From: JAGLTN01 sp035403325
GTDB lineage: Bacteria > Planctomycetota > Phycisphaerae > Sedimentisphaerales > Anaerobacaceae
Direction: 5' to 3'
DNA length: 19,126 bases
NCBI GenBank assembly: GCA_964492365.1
Contig: CAZBKA010000056.1
Location: 1 to 19,126 of the forward strand
Shown here one piece after another: positions 1 through 7,374 of this stretch (position 1 is the stretch's first letter; every line of letters starts with the position of its first letter). The position numbers were made by a program, and so were the translations under genes. The notes under the pieces are model-generated. The model saw only the letters and a list, made by a program, of their open reading frames with translations. It was not told where the DNA came from and ran no database searches.

Positions 1-133
1 CGGACTTGTCTTTTATTATCGCGTTTACATGCATCGTCTGAGCATTGGAACCTGCCAACTCAAGTGCATGAACGGTTTCCATATCACAATTTATACCTGC
101 AGCCCTTAAAACTAAAGCTTTAACCTGTGTCAT
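1..133 (-). CDS. purQ: Phosphoribosylformylglycinamidine synthase subunit PurQ (glutaminase), N-terminal fragment
   Basis: Only the first 44 codons are inside the window; the rest runs off the left edge. The peptide begins MTQVKALVLRAAGINCD and continues METVHALELAGS. This matches the opening strand and Rossmann-like turn of PurQ (typically LRxPGxNCDxExxxAFxxAG). PurQ is the class I glutamine amidotransferase that supplies ammonia to PurL for FGAM synthesis, step 4 of purine synthesis. The catalytic Cys and His/Glu lie outside the window. The ATG (131-133) follows an AAGGA-type ribosome site 8-10 bases upstream and sits 20 bases after the purL stop, so it is the third gene of a tyrA-purL-purQ operon. 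Identity rests on this short piece plus the purL neighbour, which makes it fairly sure. Confidence 0.88.
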   Translation of the reverse strand, partial: MTQVKALVLRAAGINCDMETVHALELAGSNAQTMHVNAIIKDKS

Positions 134-153
134 CAATAAAATCCTTTTTGTTG

Positions 154-3036
154 TTACCAATTAAACGGCTTCTGCCATGCGTTCTTCAATTCACTAAGCT
201 GCGAATCGATCACAACCTGACCTGAACCAGTTTTAATTATAAGTTTCTTTTCACCTGTCACCTTGCCAATCTGTCCAAAGGGCAAATTAAGCATGAGTTT
301 TACAAATGCATCAAATTTATCAAGCTCAACTTCTACAATGTAACGCGAATTTGACTCGCTAAATAATTGTTGAGCGGCTGTGCTGCAATCATTAGTTTTT
401 GGCAAACCTTTAAGATAGGCTTCTATACCCAGTCCGCCTGCAAATGCCATCTCAGCCAATGCGACAGCCAACCCGCCTTCACTGCAATCATGACAGCTTT
501 CGACTAAACCATTTTCGATCGCCTGATTTATACGTTTTGCAATTTCAGGGGCCAGTGTAAGATCAACAGTAGGAACATTTGCTCCAAGCTGACCATTTAC
601 CTTATAATAATGGGAGCCGCCAAGTTCATTTTTGGTCATACCAACCATGAATAGAATGTTGTTTTCTTTTTTAACATCCATCGTAACGCATTTATTGACA
701 TCATTTACGATACTCATAGCGCTTATCAATAATGTCGGCGGAATAATTATTTGTGAACCGTCATCACAGGCAAATTCATTATTAAGTGAATCCTTACCAG
801 AAACAAAAGGAGCCTGATAAGCCATAGCACCTTCATAACATGCCTGAGCAGCACGAACAAGTGAACCAAAAGTCTTTTCTTTTGTGCAGTTGCCCCAGCA
901 GAAATTATCCAGAAGTGCGATCCTGTCGAAACGAGCACCGACGCAGATAATATTTCTTATTGCTTCGTCAATGCCAGACATTGCCATCCAGTATGGGTCG
1001 ATGTCACCATATAGCGGATTCATACCACAACTGACAGCAACGCCTTTATCTGAGTTATACTTTGGTCTGACAACCGCAGCATCAGCAGGGCCGTCATTTT
1101 CAATACCTGTCAAAGGCTTAATAACCGAACCGCCTTGAACTTCATGGTCATATTGACGAATAACCCATTCCTTGCTTGCTACGTTATAGCTGGACAGTAT
1201 AGACAGCAGGTCTTTATCGTAACCCTTTTTTTCAACCAGCTTAGGTTCAGAAAAATCACCCACCGACCAGCTCGCCTGGCGTGAATACTTCGGAACACCG
1301 TCATGTAGAAATTCCATATCAAGACAAGCCACCTGTTGTCCATTATATTTCAACTTCAGCTTCTTATCATTGGTAAACTTTCCTATCACGGTCGATTGAA
1401 CATTTTCACTTTCAAAAATCTTCGTTATTGCATCGAGATTTTCGGGTTTAACTGCGATGACCATTCTTTCCTGAGCCTCGCTGATCCAAATCTCGGTATA
1501 ATTGAGACCTGCGTATTTTAAAGGCACTTTTTCCAGGTCAACTTCAACACCAAGTTTTTCACCCATTTCACCTACAGCGGAACTAAGACCGCCAGCACCA
1601 CAGTCCGTAATTGCCTCATAAAGATTTGCATTCCTTGCCTGAAGAAGAACATCAAGCGCTTTCTTTTCAACAATCGGGTTACCAATCTGTACCGCATGAG
1701 AGAAGATTGTTTCGTGTTCATGGGTCATTTCACCCGATGAGAATGTTGCACCGTGGATGCCGTCACGTCCTGTCTGGCCTCCGACTACCACAACCAGGTT
1801 GCCGGTCTGGTTATGCTTAAAGCATTTATCTCTATCCATGATTCCAATGTCACCACAGAATACTAAGGGATTGGCCATATAACGGTCATCAAAATAAACC
1901 GCGCCGTTTACGGTTGGTATCCCCATTCTGTTGCCGTAATCACGTACGCCGGAAACAACGCCTTTCATAATACGCCTGGGGTGCAGAACACCTTTGGGAA
2001 CGTCTTTAAGTTTTGTATCAGGCAGACCAAAACAGAAAATATCAGTGTTTGCTATTGGCTTTGCGCCCATGCCGGTACCCATTGGGTCACGGATAACTCC
2101 GCCTATCCCGGTTGCCGCTCCGCCGTAAGGATCCAGAGCAGATGGGTGATTATGTGTTTCAACTTTGAAGCAGACCGCATTTTCATCATCAAACTCAACA
2201 ACACCTGCGTTGTCTTCAAATACAGATATGCACCAGTCCTTGTTAAGGTCCTTAGTTGCTTTGAATATAGTATCTTTCATGAGATTATTAAACTTGAAGT
2301 GCTGACCTTCATAATCCATATCCACCGCACTTTTAAGTGTCTTGTGAACACAGTGCTCACTCCAGGTCTGAGCTAATGATTCAAGCTCAATATCCGTTGG
2401 CTCCCTGCCGAGTTTCTTAAAATATCCCTGAATGGTCTTCATTTCTTTAATGTCGAGAAACAAATCTTTCTCTTTGCTTAAAGCTATCAAACCTTCATCA
2501 TCAAGATCAAGTATAGGCCAATGGTTAAGCTTAAATTCATAAGGCTTAAGATGTGGACTTGGCGGTTCAGCTTCAAGACCTACAACGCTATCCTCAATAC
2601 AGTCATTGGCAAGAACTCTTTTACAAATTTCACTTATCTGGGATTCAGAAATTTGACCAAACAAAACATACTTGCGAGCAGTACGAACACTTTCTGGTTT
2701 TACACCCATATCTTCTACCGCCATCATCACAGACTGGGCAACAGGGTCAGTAACACCACTCTTTAAATGTACTTCTACTAAAGTTGCCTTTGCTAAACCG
2801 TGAGGAGCCTGACTTTTCCCAATATAATACTGCTGAGAAACCGGATCAGCAAGCAGCTCGCGAGCTACTTTCTCCGCAAATTCATCATCAAAATCTGCTT
2901 CAATCAAATAGACTATCGCAGAGGATACCGCTTCAATAGTGGTGATGCCTAATTCACGTATTCCATCCTTGATACCGTTGCCTTGCACATCAACACAATC
3001 TGTGCGATTAAAAACTTCAAAACGCCACTGTTTCAC
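154..3036 (-). CDS. purL: Phosphoribosylformylglycinamidine synthase PurL with N-terminal tandem PurS-like domains
   Basis: FGAM synthase catalytic subunit: FGAR + ATP + glutamine-derived ammonia -> FGAM, in the cytoplasm. At 960 residues it lies between small PurL (about 720-750) and the large PurL that carries its own glutaminase (about 1300). Residues 1-75 (WRFEVFNR..DVQGNGI..LG) and about 83-153 (TLVEVHLKSGVTDPVAQSV) are two PurS-like units in tandem, replacing the separate PurS dimer. The PurL core follows: TWSEHC (224-229), ETHNHPS (293-299), GGQTGRDGIHGATFSS, DCGAGGLSSAVGEMGE and a C-terminal half with SCHDCSEGGLAVALAEMAFA and LFSESNSRY. No glutaminase domain is present; purQ follows 20 bases downstream. 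The start is GTG (3034-3036), sharing one base with the tyrA TAG, with AAGGA about 10 bases ahead. Translational coupling to tyrA is therefore likely. Confidence 0.97.
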   Translation of the reverse strand: MKQWRFEVFNRTDCVDVQGNGIKDGIRELGITTIEAVSSAIVYLIEADFDDEFAEKVARELLADPVSQQYYIGKSQAPHGLAKATLVEVHLKSGVTDPVAQSVMMAVEDMGVKPESVRTARKYVLFGQISESQISEICKRVLANDCIEDSVVGLEAEPPSPHLKPYEFKLNHWPILDLDDEGLIALSKEKDLFLDIKEMKTIQGYFKKLGREPTDIELESLAQTWSEHCVHKTLKSAVDMDYEGQHFKFNNLMKDTIFKATKDLNKDWCISVFEDNAGVVEFDDENAVCFKVETHNHPSALDPYGGAATGIGGVIRDPMGTGMGAKPIANTDIFCFGLPDTKLKDVPKGVLHPRRIMKGVVSGVRDYGNRMGIPTVNGAVYFDDRYMANPLVFCGDIGIMDRDKCFKHNQTGNLVVVVGGQTGRDGIHGATFSSGEMTHEHETIFSHAVQIGNPIVEKKALDVLLQARNANLYEAITDCGAGGLSSAVGEMGEKLGVEVDLEKVPLKYAGLNYTEIWISEAQERMVIAVKPENLDAITKIFESENVQSTVIGKFTNDKKLKLKYNGQQVACLDMEFLHDGVPKYSRQASWSVGDFSEPKLVEKKGYDKDLLSILSSYNVASKEWVIRQYDHEVQGGSVIKPLTGIENDGPADAAVVRPKYNSDKGVAVSCGMNPLYGDIDPYWMAMSGIDEAIRNIICVGARFDRIALLDNFCWGNCTKEKTFGSLVRAAQACYEGAMAYQAPFVSGKDSLNNEFACDDGSQIIIPPTLLISAMSIVNDVNKCVTMDVKKENNILFMVGMTKNELGGSHYYKVNGQLGANVPTVDLTLAPEIAKRINQAIENGLVESCHDCSEGGLAVALAEMAFAGGLGIEAYLKGLPKTNDCSTAAQQLFSESNSRYIVEVELDKFDAFVKLMLNLPFGQIGKVTGEKKLIIKTGSGQVVIDSQLSELKNAWQKPFNW

Positions 3037-3908
3037 TATAATAATTCCTTCTTTTCAATTTTATAATTTATTAGTTCCGCACGTTTGGTCCCTGCTTTAT
3101 CAAGCAAAGTATAAATGCGTTTTCTGTCTTTGTTTTCCACAGCCTGTCTGAGTCTGGTTAATTCCTTTATTACTCTGTCGATTCCTTTTAAAAGATTGCT
3201 ATTATTAGCAAGCAGTATATCTGTCCAGATATTTGCCGGCCCTGAGGCCACCCTTGATGTATCAATAAAGCCCTTACCTGCAAACTTAAGTTCATCTGTC
3301 TTCGTCGCATTAACCAGAGAAACTGCCATCATATGAGGCAGATGACTTACATTGGCAAATATCCTGTCATGAACTGCCGGATTCATATGTACTATGTGAC
3401 AGCCAAGCCCACGCCAAAACTTTTCTATCTTCAGAACAGCTGCACTGTTGGTATGGCTGTTGGATGTTATTACACACATTGCCCTGTCAAACATATCATC
3501 TCTTGAATACTCTACACCTCTTTGTTCAGAACCTGCTATCGGATGGGAACCAACGTAATGAACATTTCCGGGAAGATATTTTTGGGCCCATTCGTGAGGC
3601 AACCGCTTAGTGGAGCCTACGTCTGTAACAATACAACCCGCCTTCAGACATTCTGCTATCTCCGCAAATATCGATTCGAAGACAAATATCGGGCTGGCAA
3701 GTATAACAATATCCGAATTTGCCACACTTTTTTTAAGGTCTCCGGTTATTTCACTTGCAACCGCCAGTTCCTGAGCTTTTTGGCGAGTTGAAGCCCTGTG
3801 CGCATAACCAACAACTTTTACGTCAGAAAAACAACGTAAAACTGTGGAAGTAATTGACCCTCCTAAAAGGCCAAGTCCTATAACCGTTATTTGCTTTAAG
3901 TCTTTCAA
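3036..3908 (-). CDS. tyrA: Prephenate dehydrogenase (TyrA family)
   Basis: NAD(P)-dependent oxidative decarboxylation of prephenate (or arogenate) in tyrosine synthesis. Numbered from the longest frame (GTG at 3944): Rossmann motif GLGLLGGS at 23-30, DVGSTK at 108-113, GSHPIAGSEQ at 132-141 (substrate and catalytic His region), the HDRIFANVSHLPHM helix at 192-205 and RVASGPANIWTDIL at 231-244. There is no chorismate mutase and no obvious ACT domain, so it is a monofunctional minimal TyrA. I chose TTG at 3906-3908, giving (M)KDLKQITVIGLG, 290 residues. It has AAGG seven bases upstream and matches the usual short lead-in. The GTG at 3942-3944 would lie only a few bases from the likely transcript start. 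It is first gene of the tyrA-purL-purQ operon; the stop TAG overlaps the purL GTG. Arogenate specificity cannot be excluded. Confidence 0.93.
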   Translation of the reverse strand: MKDLKQITVIGLGLLGGSITSTVLRCFSDVKVVGYAHRASTRQKAQELAVASEITGDLKKSVANSDIVILASPIFVFESIFAEIAECLKAGCIVTDVGSTKRLPHEWAQKYLPGNVHYVGSHPIAGSEQRGVEYSRDDMFDRAMCVITSNSHTNSAAVLKIEKFWRGLGCHIVHMNPAVHDRIFANVSHLPHMMAVSLVNATKTDELKFAGKGFIDTSRVASGPANIWTDILLANNSNLLKGIDRVIKELTRLRQAVENKDRKRIYTLLDKAGTKRAELINYKIEKKELL

Positions 3909-3954
3909 AATAAAAACCTTATGGCTTTTAAACTCAGAATACACACCTCTAAAA

Positions 3955-3981
3955 AGTATAGCAAGCAGAGCCGAATGTCAA
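3955..3981 (-). promoter_or_regulatory. Promoter candidate for the tyrA-purL-purQ operon
   Basis: Reading the minus strand, TTGACA (3981-3976) is followed after 15 bases by TATACT (3960-3955), which is preceded by TG in the extended minus-10 arrangement TGCTATACT. The spacer is short but both hexamers are strong and the extended element can compensate. Transcription would begin near 3948, which favours the TTG start of tyrA over the upstream GTG. Confidence 0.5.
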
Positions 3982-3990
3982 TTTTTTTCT

Positions 3991-4018
3991 TTGATTTATC
4001 AGTTAAAAATGGTATTAT
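3991..4018 (+). promoter_or_regulatory. Promoter candidate for the structured RNA / accA leader
   Basis: TTGATT (3991-3996), a 16-base spacer, then TATTAT (4013-4018). The predicted start (about 4024-4026) falls at the 5' edge of the bulged hairpin starting at 4021, so promoter and RNA structure fit each other. It lies back to back with the tyrA promoter. Confidence 0.45.
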
Positions 4019-4020
4019 TA

Positions 4021-4099
4021 ACAATCTGATAGGAATCGGTCTACGGAGATGACGATTCCTGATTGTCCAGCCTGTTCTGTACAGGAAGGCTTTTTTTTT
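4021..4099 (+). ncRNA. Candidate small structured RNA or transcription-attenuating leader upstream of accA
   Basis: The element has two hairpins and a T tract. In hairpin 1, ACAATC (4021-4026) pairs with GATTGT (4061-4066). After a four-base bulge (TGAT), AGGAATCG (4031-4038) pairs perfectly with CGATTCCT (4053-4060). The apical part can close further with TCT/AGA around an ACGG loop. Hairpin 2 (4069-4091) is followed by nine T. A promoter-like sequence ends three bases before hairpin 1, so a transcript of about 75 bases is predicted. It could be an independent small RNA or a leader that regulates accA, whose ATG is 79 bases past the T tract. I do not recognise a known RNA family in it. Confidence 0.45.
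4069..4099 (+). terminator. Intrinsic terminator / attenuator before accA
   Basis: AGCCT (4069-4073) pairs with AGGCT (4087-4091), and an alternative inner stem pairs CCTGT (4071-4075) with ACAGG (4081-4085). Nine T follow at 4091-4099. The orientation is toward accA, so it would stop transcription before accA unless read through or remodelled. Confidence 0.6.
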
Positions 4100-4177
4100 G
4101 TAAATAGCTCATGAGTTGACCAGTTAGAAATAGAAAAATTGGTACTTGAGCAGAATGTAGAAAATTGTTTGCTTATT

Positions 4178-5260
4178 ATGGCAGCTAAAAATAATATAAA
4201 TAATAATTGCGGCGATTACCTGGACTTTGAAAGCAAAGTCGTTGGTTTTGATATTCAGATGGAAGAGTTGAAGAAACTTAGCTCTGCCAAGGGTATTAAT
4301 TATTCCGAAGAAATACGTCGGTTGCAAAAAGAGCAGGTAACTGAACTGAAAAGTATCTATTCAAATCTAACCGCATGGCAAACCGTCAAAGTATCAAGAC
4401 ATCCCAAAAGACCCCTTCTTGGCGATTACATTAATCTTATGGTTAAGGATTTTCGTGAACTGCACGGCGACAGAGCTTTTGGTGATGACCGGGCGATAAT
4501 CACAGGACTAGGTAAAATAGGCAGAGAAAAAGTTCTCGTCGTAGGTCAGAACAAGGGCAGAGCCACAAAAGAAAAAATAGCCTGCAACTTCGGTTGTCCA
4601 AACCCTGAAGGCTACAGAAAAGCAATGGCCAAGATGAAATTCGCTGAAAAATACGGCATCCCTGTCGTAACTCTCATAGATACTCCGGGGGCATATCCTG
4701 GTATCGGCGCAGAAGAACGTGGACAGGCTCAGGCAATAGCAATAAATCTTATGGAAATGTCCCGACTCAAGGTACCCGTAATCTGTATATGCATTGGTGA
4801 AGGTGGTTCAGGCGGAGCTTTGGGCATCGGTGTTGGTGATAAGCTCGCTATGTTGGAATTCGCCTATTATTCTGTTATCTCACCTGAAGGTTGTGCCGGG
4901 ATACTTTGGCGAGACGGTTCAAAAGCAGCACTGGCCGCGGAAGCTTTAAAACTAACAAGCAAGGACCTGTATGGTCTTGGACTGGTAGATGATGTTATCA
5001 AGGAGCCTCTAGGCGGTGCTCATAGGAATATCCATGACACTGTTTATAATGTAGAAAAATATATTACTAGATCACTAAAACAGCTCAAAAAAATCAATCC
5101 TGAGAAGCTCATTGAAGCAAGGTATGCAAAATTACGGGCTATCGGTAAGATTCAGGAAATTGAAATAGCTCTTAAGACACAACCGGGCAGGGAAAGAATA
5201 ATAGCCGCTATTGAGCAGATCAAGAAAACACAAAAAGAAGAACCTGCCAATACTATTTAG
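4178..5260 (+). CDS. accA: Acetyl-CoA carboxylase carboxyltransferase subunit alpha
   Basis: Alpha chain of the carboxyltransferase that moves CO2 from biotin on AccB to acetyl-CoA, giving malonyl-CoA for fatty acid synthesis; it works as an AccA2-AccD2 complex in the cytoplasm. With 360 residues it is slightly longer than the usual 315-325. LDFE (15-18), the coiled helical region with EEIRRLQKE, WQTVKVSRHPKRP (67-79), FRELHGDRAFGDDRA (92-106), CNFGCPNPEGYRKA, TLIDTPGAYPGIGAEERGQ, GEGGSGGALGIGVGD and SVISPEGCAGILW are all classic AccA. The ATG at 4178 (MAAKNN..) is preferred; an in-frame TTG at 4139 would add 13 unlike residues, and neither has a strong ribosome site. It is a single gene facing rbsK tail to tail (24-base gap), with no accD nearby. 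The structured RNA candidate immediately upstream may control it. Confidence 0.96.
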   Translation: MAAKNNINNNCGDYLDFESKVVGFDIQMEELKKLSSAKGINYSEEIRRLQKEQVTELKSIYSNLTAWQTVKVSRHPKRPLLGDYINLMVKDFRELHGDRAFGDDRAIITGLGKIGREKVLVVGQNKGRATKEKIACNFGCPNPEGYRKAMAKMKFAEKYGIPVVTLIDTPGAYPGIGAEERGQAQAIAINLMEMSRLKVPVICICIGEGGSGGALGIGVGDKLAMLEFAYYSVISPEGCAGILWRDGSKAALAAEALKLTSKDLYGLGLVDDVIKEPLGGAHRNIHDTVYNVEKYITRSLKQLKKINPEKLIEARYAKLRAIGKIQEIEIALKTQPGRERIIAAIEQIKKTQKEEPANTI

Positions 5261-5284
5261 TTAATGATTTTTAATAAACACCTA

Positions 5285-6202
5285 TCAAGCTTTTAAAAAT
5301 TTCTCTACCTCTTCTTTATACGGAGCTGAAGGTTGCGCGCCAAGCTTGGTTACTGACAAAGCCGCTGCGGCATTTGCAAACCGTACAGAGGTTTTCAAGT
5401 CTTTGCCCTGTGATAATGCAACAGCCAAGGCCCCATTGAAAGTATCACCGGCAGCAGTGGTATCTACAGGTTCAACTTTGAAGCCTTCGATTAAGCCCTT
5501 AAACTGAGACGAAACCACAAATGCACCTTTAGAACCCAACGTGAATATTACTGTTTTAACCCCTTTATCATTTAAAATTTTAGCTGCTTTTTCCGCATCT
5601 TCCTTCGTTTCAATAAAAACACCTGTCAGCAGTTGTGCTTCTGTTTCGTTCGGAGTTAGAATGTCAACCTTGCTTAATAGAGCATCACTTAAGACCTGTG
5701 CTGGTGCAGGGTTTAGAATTACTTTCACACCATTTTCAGATGCTATTGTAGCCGCCGCATCGATAGTCTCTATTGGCGTTTCCAATTGCATAACAAGAAT
5801 ATCAGCCTGACTTATTGCATCAGCAGCCAAAGCAATATCATCGGGAGAAAGTTGAGCATTAGCACCTGATGCGACTGCTATTGAATTTTCGCCATTTTCT
5901 CCAACAAAGATTAACGCTACACCTGATGGCTCCGTAGAATCAGTGATAATATGAGTTACATTAATATTGTCTTTGATAAAGCCTTCTTTGGCTTTCTGAC
6001 CGAACATATCATCACCAATTCGAGCAATGAATGTAACCTCTCCGCCCGCACGAGCAGCCGCAACTGCCTGATTGGCCCCTTTTCCCCCTGCTGCGGTATT
6101 GAATTTACCACCCAGAATGGTCTCACCTGGAGATGGGATTCGCGGCATCTTGATTATCATATCCGTATTTGAACTGCCAACTACAGTAATTTTATTTGCC
6201 AT
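5285..6202 (-). CDS. rbsK: Ribokinase (PfkB family)
   Basis: Phosphorylates D-ribose at O5 with ATP, feeding the pentose phosphate pathway and PRPP synthesis in the cytoplasm. The length of 305 is normal for ribokinase. Motifs: GSSNTD (9-14) and the sugar-binding GGKGANQA (39-46), NPAPA (164-168), TPNETEA (183-189), the anion-hole and catalytic motif DTTAAGD (247-253, base Asp253), and the C-terminal NAAAALSVTKLGAQPSAP (277-294). The last is typical of true ribokinases rather than fructokinases or sugar kinases of unknown type. ATG start with AAAGGG about 8 bases upstream. It lies 31 bases downstream of a ten-helix sugar permease gene, so permease and kinase very likely form an uptake pair. 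Confidence 0.93.
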   Translation of the reverse strand: MANKITVVGSSNTDMIIKMPRIPSPGETILGGKFNTAAGGKGANQAVAAARAGGEVTFIARIGDDMFGQKAKEGFIKDNINVTHIITDSTEPSGVALIFVGENGENSIAVASGANAQLSPDDIALAADAISQADILVMQLETPIETIDAAATIASENGVKVILNPAPAQVLSDALLSKVDILTPNETEAQLLTGVFIETKEDAEKAAKILNDKGVKTVIFTLGSKGAFVVSSQFKGLIEGFKVEPVDTTAAGDTFNGALAVALSQGKDLKTSVRFANAAAALSVTKLGAQPSAPYKEEVEKFLKA

Positions 6203-6233
6203 GATGAAAACCCTTTATTAATTTTAAATGATG

Positions 6234-7244
6234 CTAAACACCTCTGGAAATAATAATCAAAACCAAACCTGCAAGATAAAAAGCAAACATAATCGTTAGT
6301 AATTTATTTGTACCGGCTGGTGCGGACTTAAATTCTTTCCAGATGAATACACCCCAGAAAGCAGCTATCATAGTTGCACCCTGCCCAAGACCATAGGAAA
6401 TCGCAAAACCTGCTGCACCCGAAGCGATAATGCTAAGTGACATCCCTATATTCCAGATCACCCCTCCGGCAATTCCAACAGCATGAAGTTTCATATCTCC
6501 CTTTTTAAAGTAATCTGCAAATGAGACGGGTTTGCCTGAGAAAGGTTTGATCATGACTATCGTGTTCCATAGGAAGTTAGACAAAAACAGACCAACTGAG
6601 AAAAAGAATATTGCCGTATAAGAACTGAGCTTTCCAGCTTCAAGTACTTTTTCAGGAGACATCTGTGCCATTGACGCAGCAACAAACCTGTAGAAAAAGC
6701 CCATAAGTACACCCGCTACAACTGACAGAACAATGCCTTTGACAGGTGTTTTGTCCCTGCCGCTTGAAAGTTTCTTATAAGCCAACGCGTCTGCAATTAT
6801 CGCAACCGCAACAGCCGCAACCCCGATAAACAACAACACAGGATTACCCACCGGCACACCTATATAATTTGATATAACCCCAATAACCAGCGCAAGCCCT
6901 ACACCAACAGGAAATGCTACTGCCATCCCCGCAATATCAATCGCTGCTACAAGCAGAATATTTGAGAGATTAAAAACAATACCTCCCAGAACAGCAAGCC
7001 AGATATAAGCACAGGCCGCCTGCCCCAAATCATCAATAAAGCCCCTGCCGAGGGAACCTGTCGAACCTAATGTGAACGCCAGAACAACGGAAAGCAACAA
7101 AACACCAATCGCATAATCCCAGTAGAAAAGCTGAAAAGCCCATTGCTTGCTCGCGAGTTTCTGCGTATTAGCCCATGACCCCCAGCATAACATCGTAACA
7201 AAGCAAAGGGCCACCGCTAAAGCATAAGATTCAACAATTACCAT
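6234..7244 (-). CDS. Ten-helix sugar permease of the drug/metabolite transporter superfamily (GRP/ureide-permease type), putative ribose uptake
   Basis: Inner-membrane carrier of 336 residues with about ten hydrophobic helices: a first helix with CWGSWANTQKLA (20-31), several Gly/Ala-rich helices, a soluble loop of charged residues near the middle (AYKKLSSGRDKTPVKG), and a C-terminal GLGQGATMIAAFWGVFIW just before a KEFK turn. The CWGSWANTQK opening and ten-helix length fit the GRP (glucose/ribose porter, RbsU-like) and ureide-permease-like branch of the DMT superfamily. The substrate is inferred as ribose or a nucleoside only because rbsK follows 31 bases downstream. The ATG has AGGAG about 8 bases upstream (minus-strand AGGAGACGGAAATG). 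Annotation pipelines may label it a multidrug DMT permease. Confidence 0.78.
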   Translation of the reverse strand: MVIVESYALAVALCFVTMLCWGSWANTQKLASKQWAFQLFYWDYAIGVLLLSVVLAFTLGSTGSLGRGFIDDLGQAACAYIWLAVLGGIVFNLSNILLVAAIDIAGMAVAFPVGVGLALVIGVISNYIGVPVGNPVLLFIGVAAVAVAIIADALAYKKLSSGRDKTPVKGIVLSVVAGVLMGFFYRFVAASMAQMSPEKVLEAGKLSSYTAIFFFSVGLFLSNFLWNTIVMIKPFSGKPVSFADYFKKGDMKLHAVGIAGGVIWNIGMSLSIIASGAAGFAISYGLGQGATMIAAFWGVFIWKEFKSAPAGTNKLLTIMFAFYLAGLVLIIISRGV

Positions 7245-7291
7245 TTCCGTCTCCTAAAAAAAATGTGTTTCCTTCATCTGCCTTCTTGCAT

Positions 7292-7320
7292 TTGACTATT
7301 TCGGCTATCACGAGTATAAT
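7292..7320 (+). promoter_or_regulatory. Near-consensus sigma-70-type promoter for the thioredoxin-like gene
   Basis: TTGACT (7292-7297), a 17-base spacer, then TATAAT (7315-7320). Transcription would begin near 7327, about 48 bases before the ATG at 7375. It is the best promoter match in the window. Confidence 0.6.
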
Positions 7321-7374
7321 TCTGCAAATGTGATTGTACTAAAATTATTATAAATTTAGTTTGAAAACAATATA

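Noticed and set aside
2939..3151. Short plus-strand frames across the purL/tyrA region and similar antisense frames elsewhere.
   Set aside because: They lie opposite strongly conserved genes, have no protein-like motifs and no ribosome sites, and are shadows of the real frames.
4041..4075. Resemblance of GGAGATGACGATTCC to the fluoride (crcB) riboswitch opening.
   Set aside because: The later conserved parts of that riboswitch (the CGCU-type segment and the UGAUG pseudoknot strand) are missing, and the downstream gene is accA rather than a fluoride channel.
4049..4114. A 21-codon frame starting ATGACGATTCCT inside the structured RNA, with GGAG beside the ATG and CPAC in the peptide.
   Set aside because: The GGAG touches the ATG with no spacing, the frame runs through both hairpins and the T tract, and the FFF run simply reads the T tract. 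RNA structure explains the sequence better.
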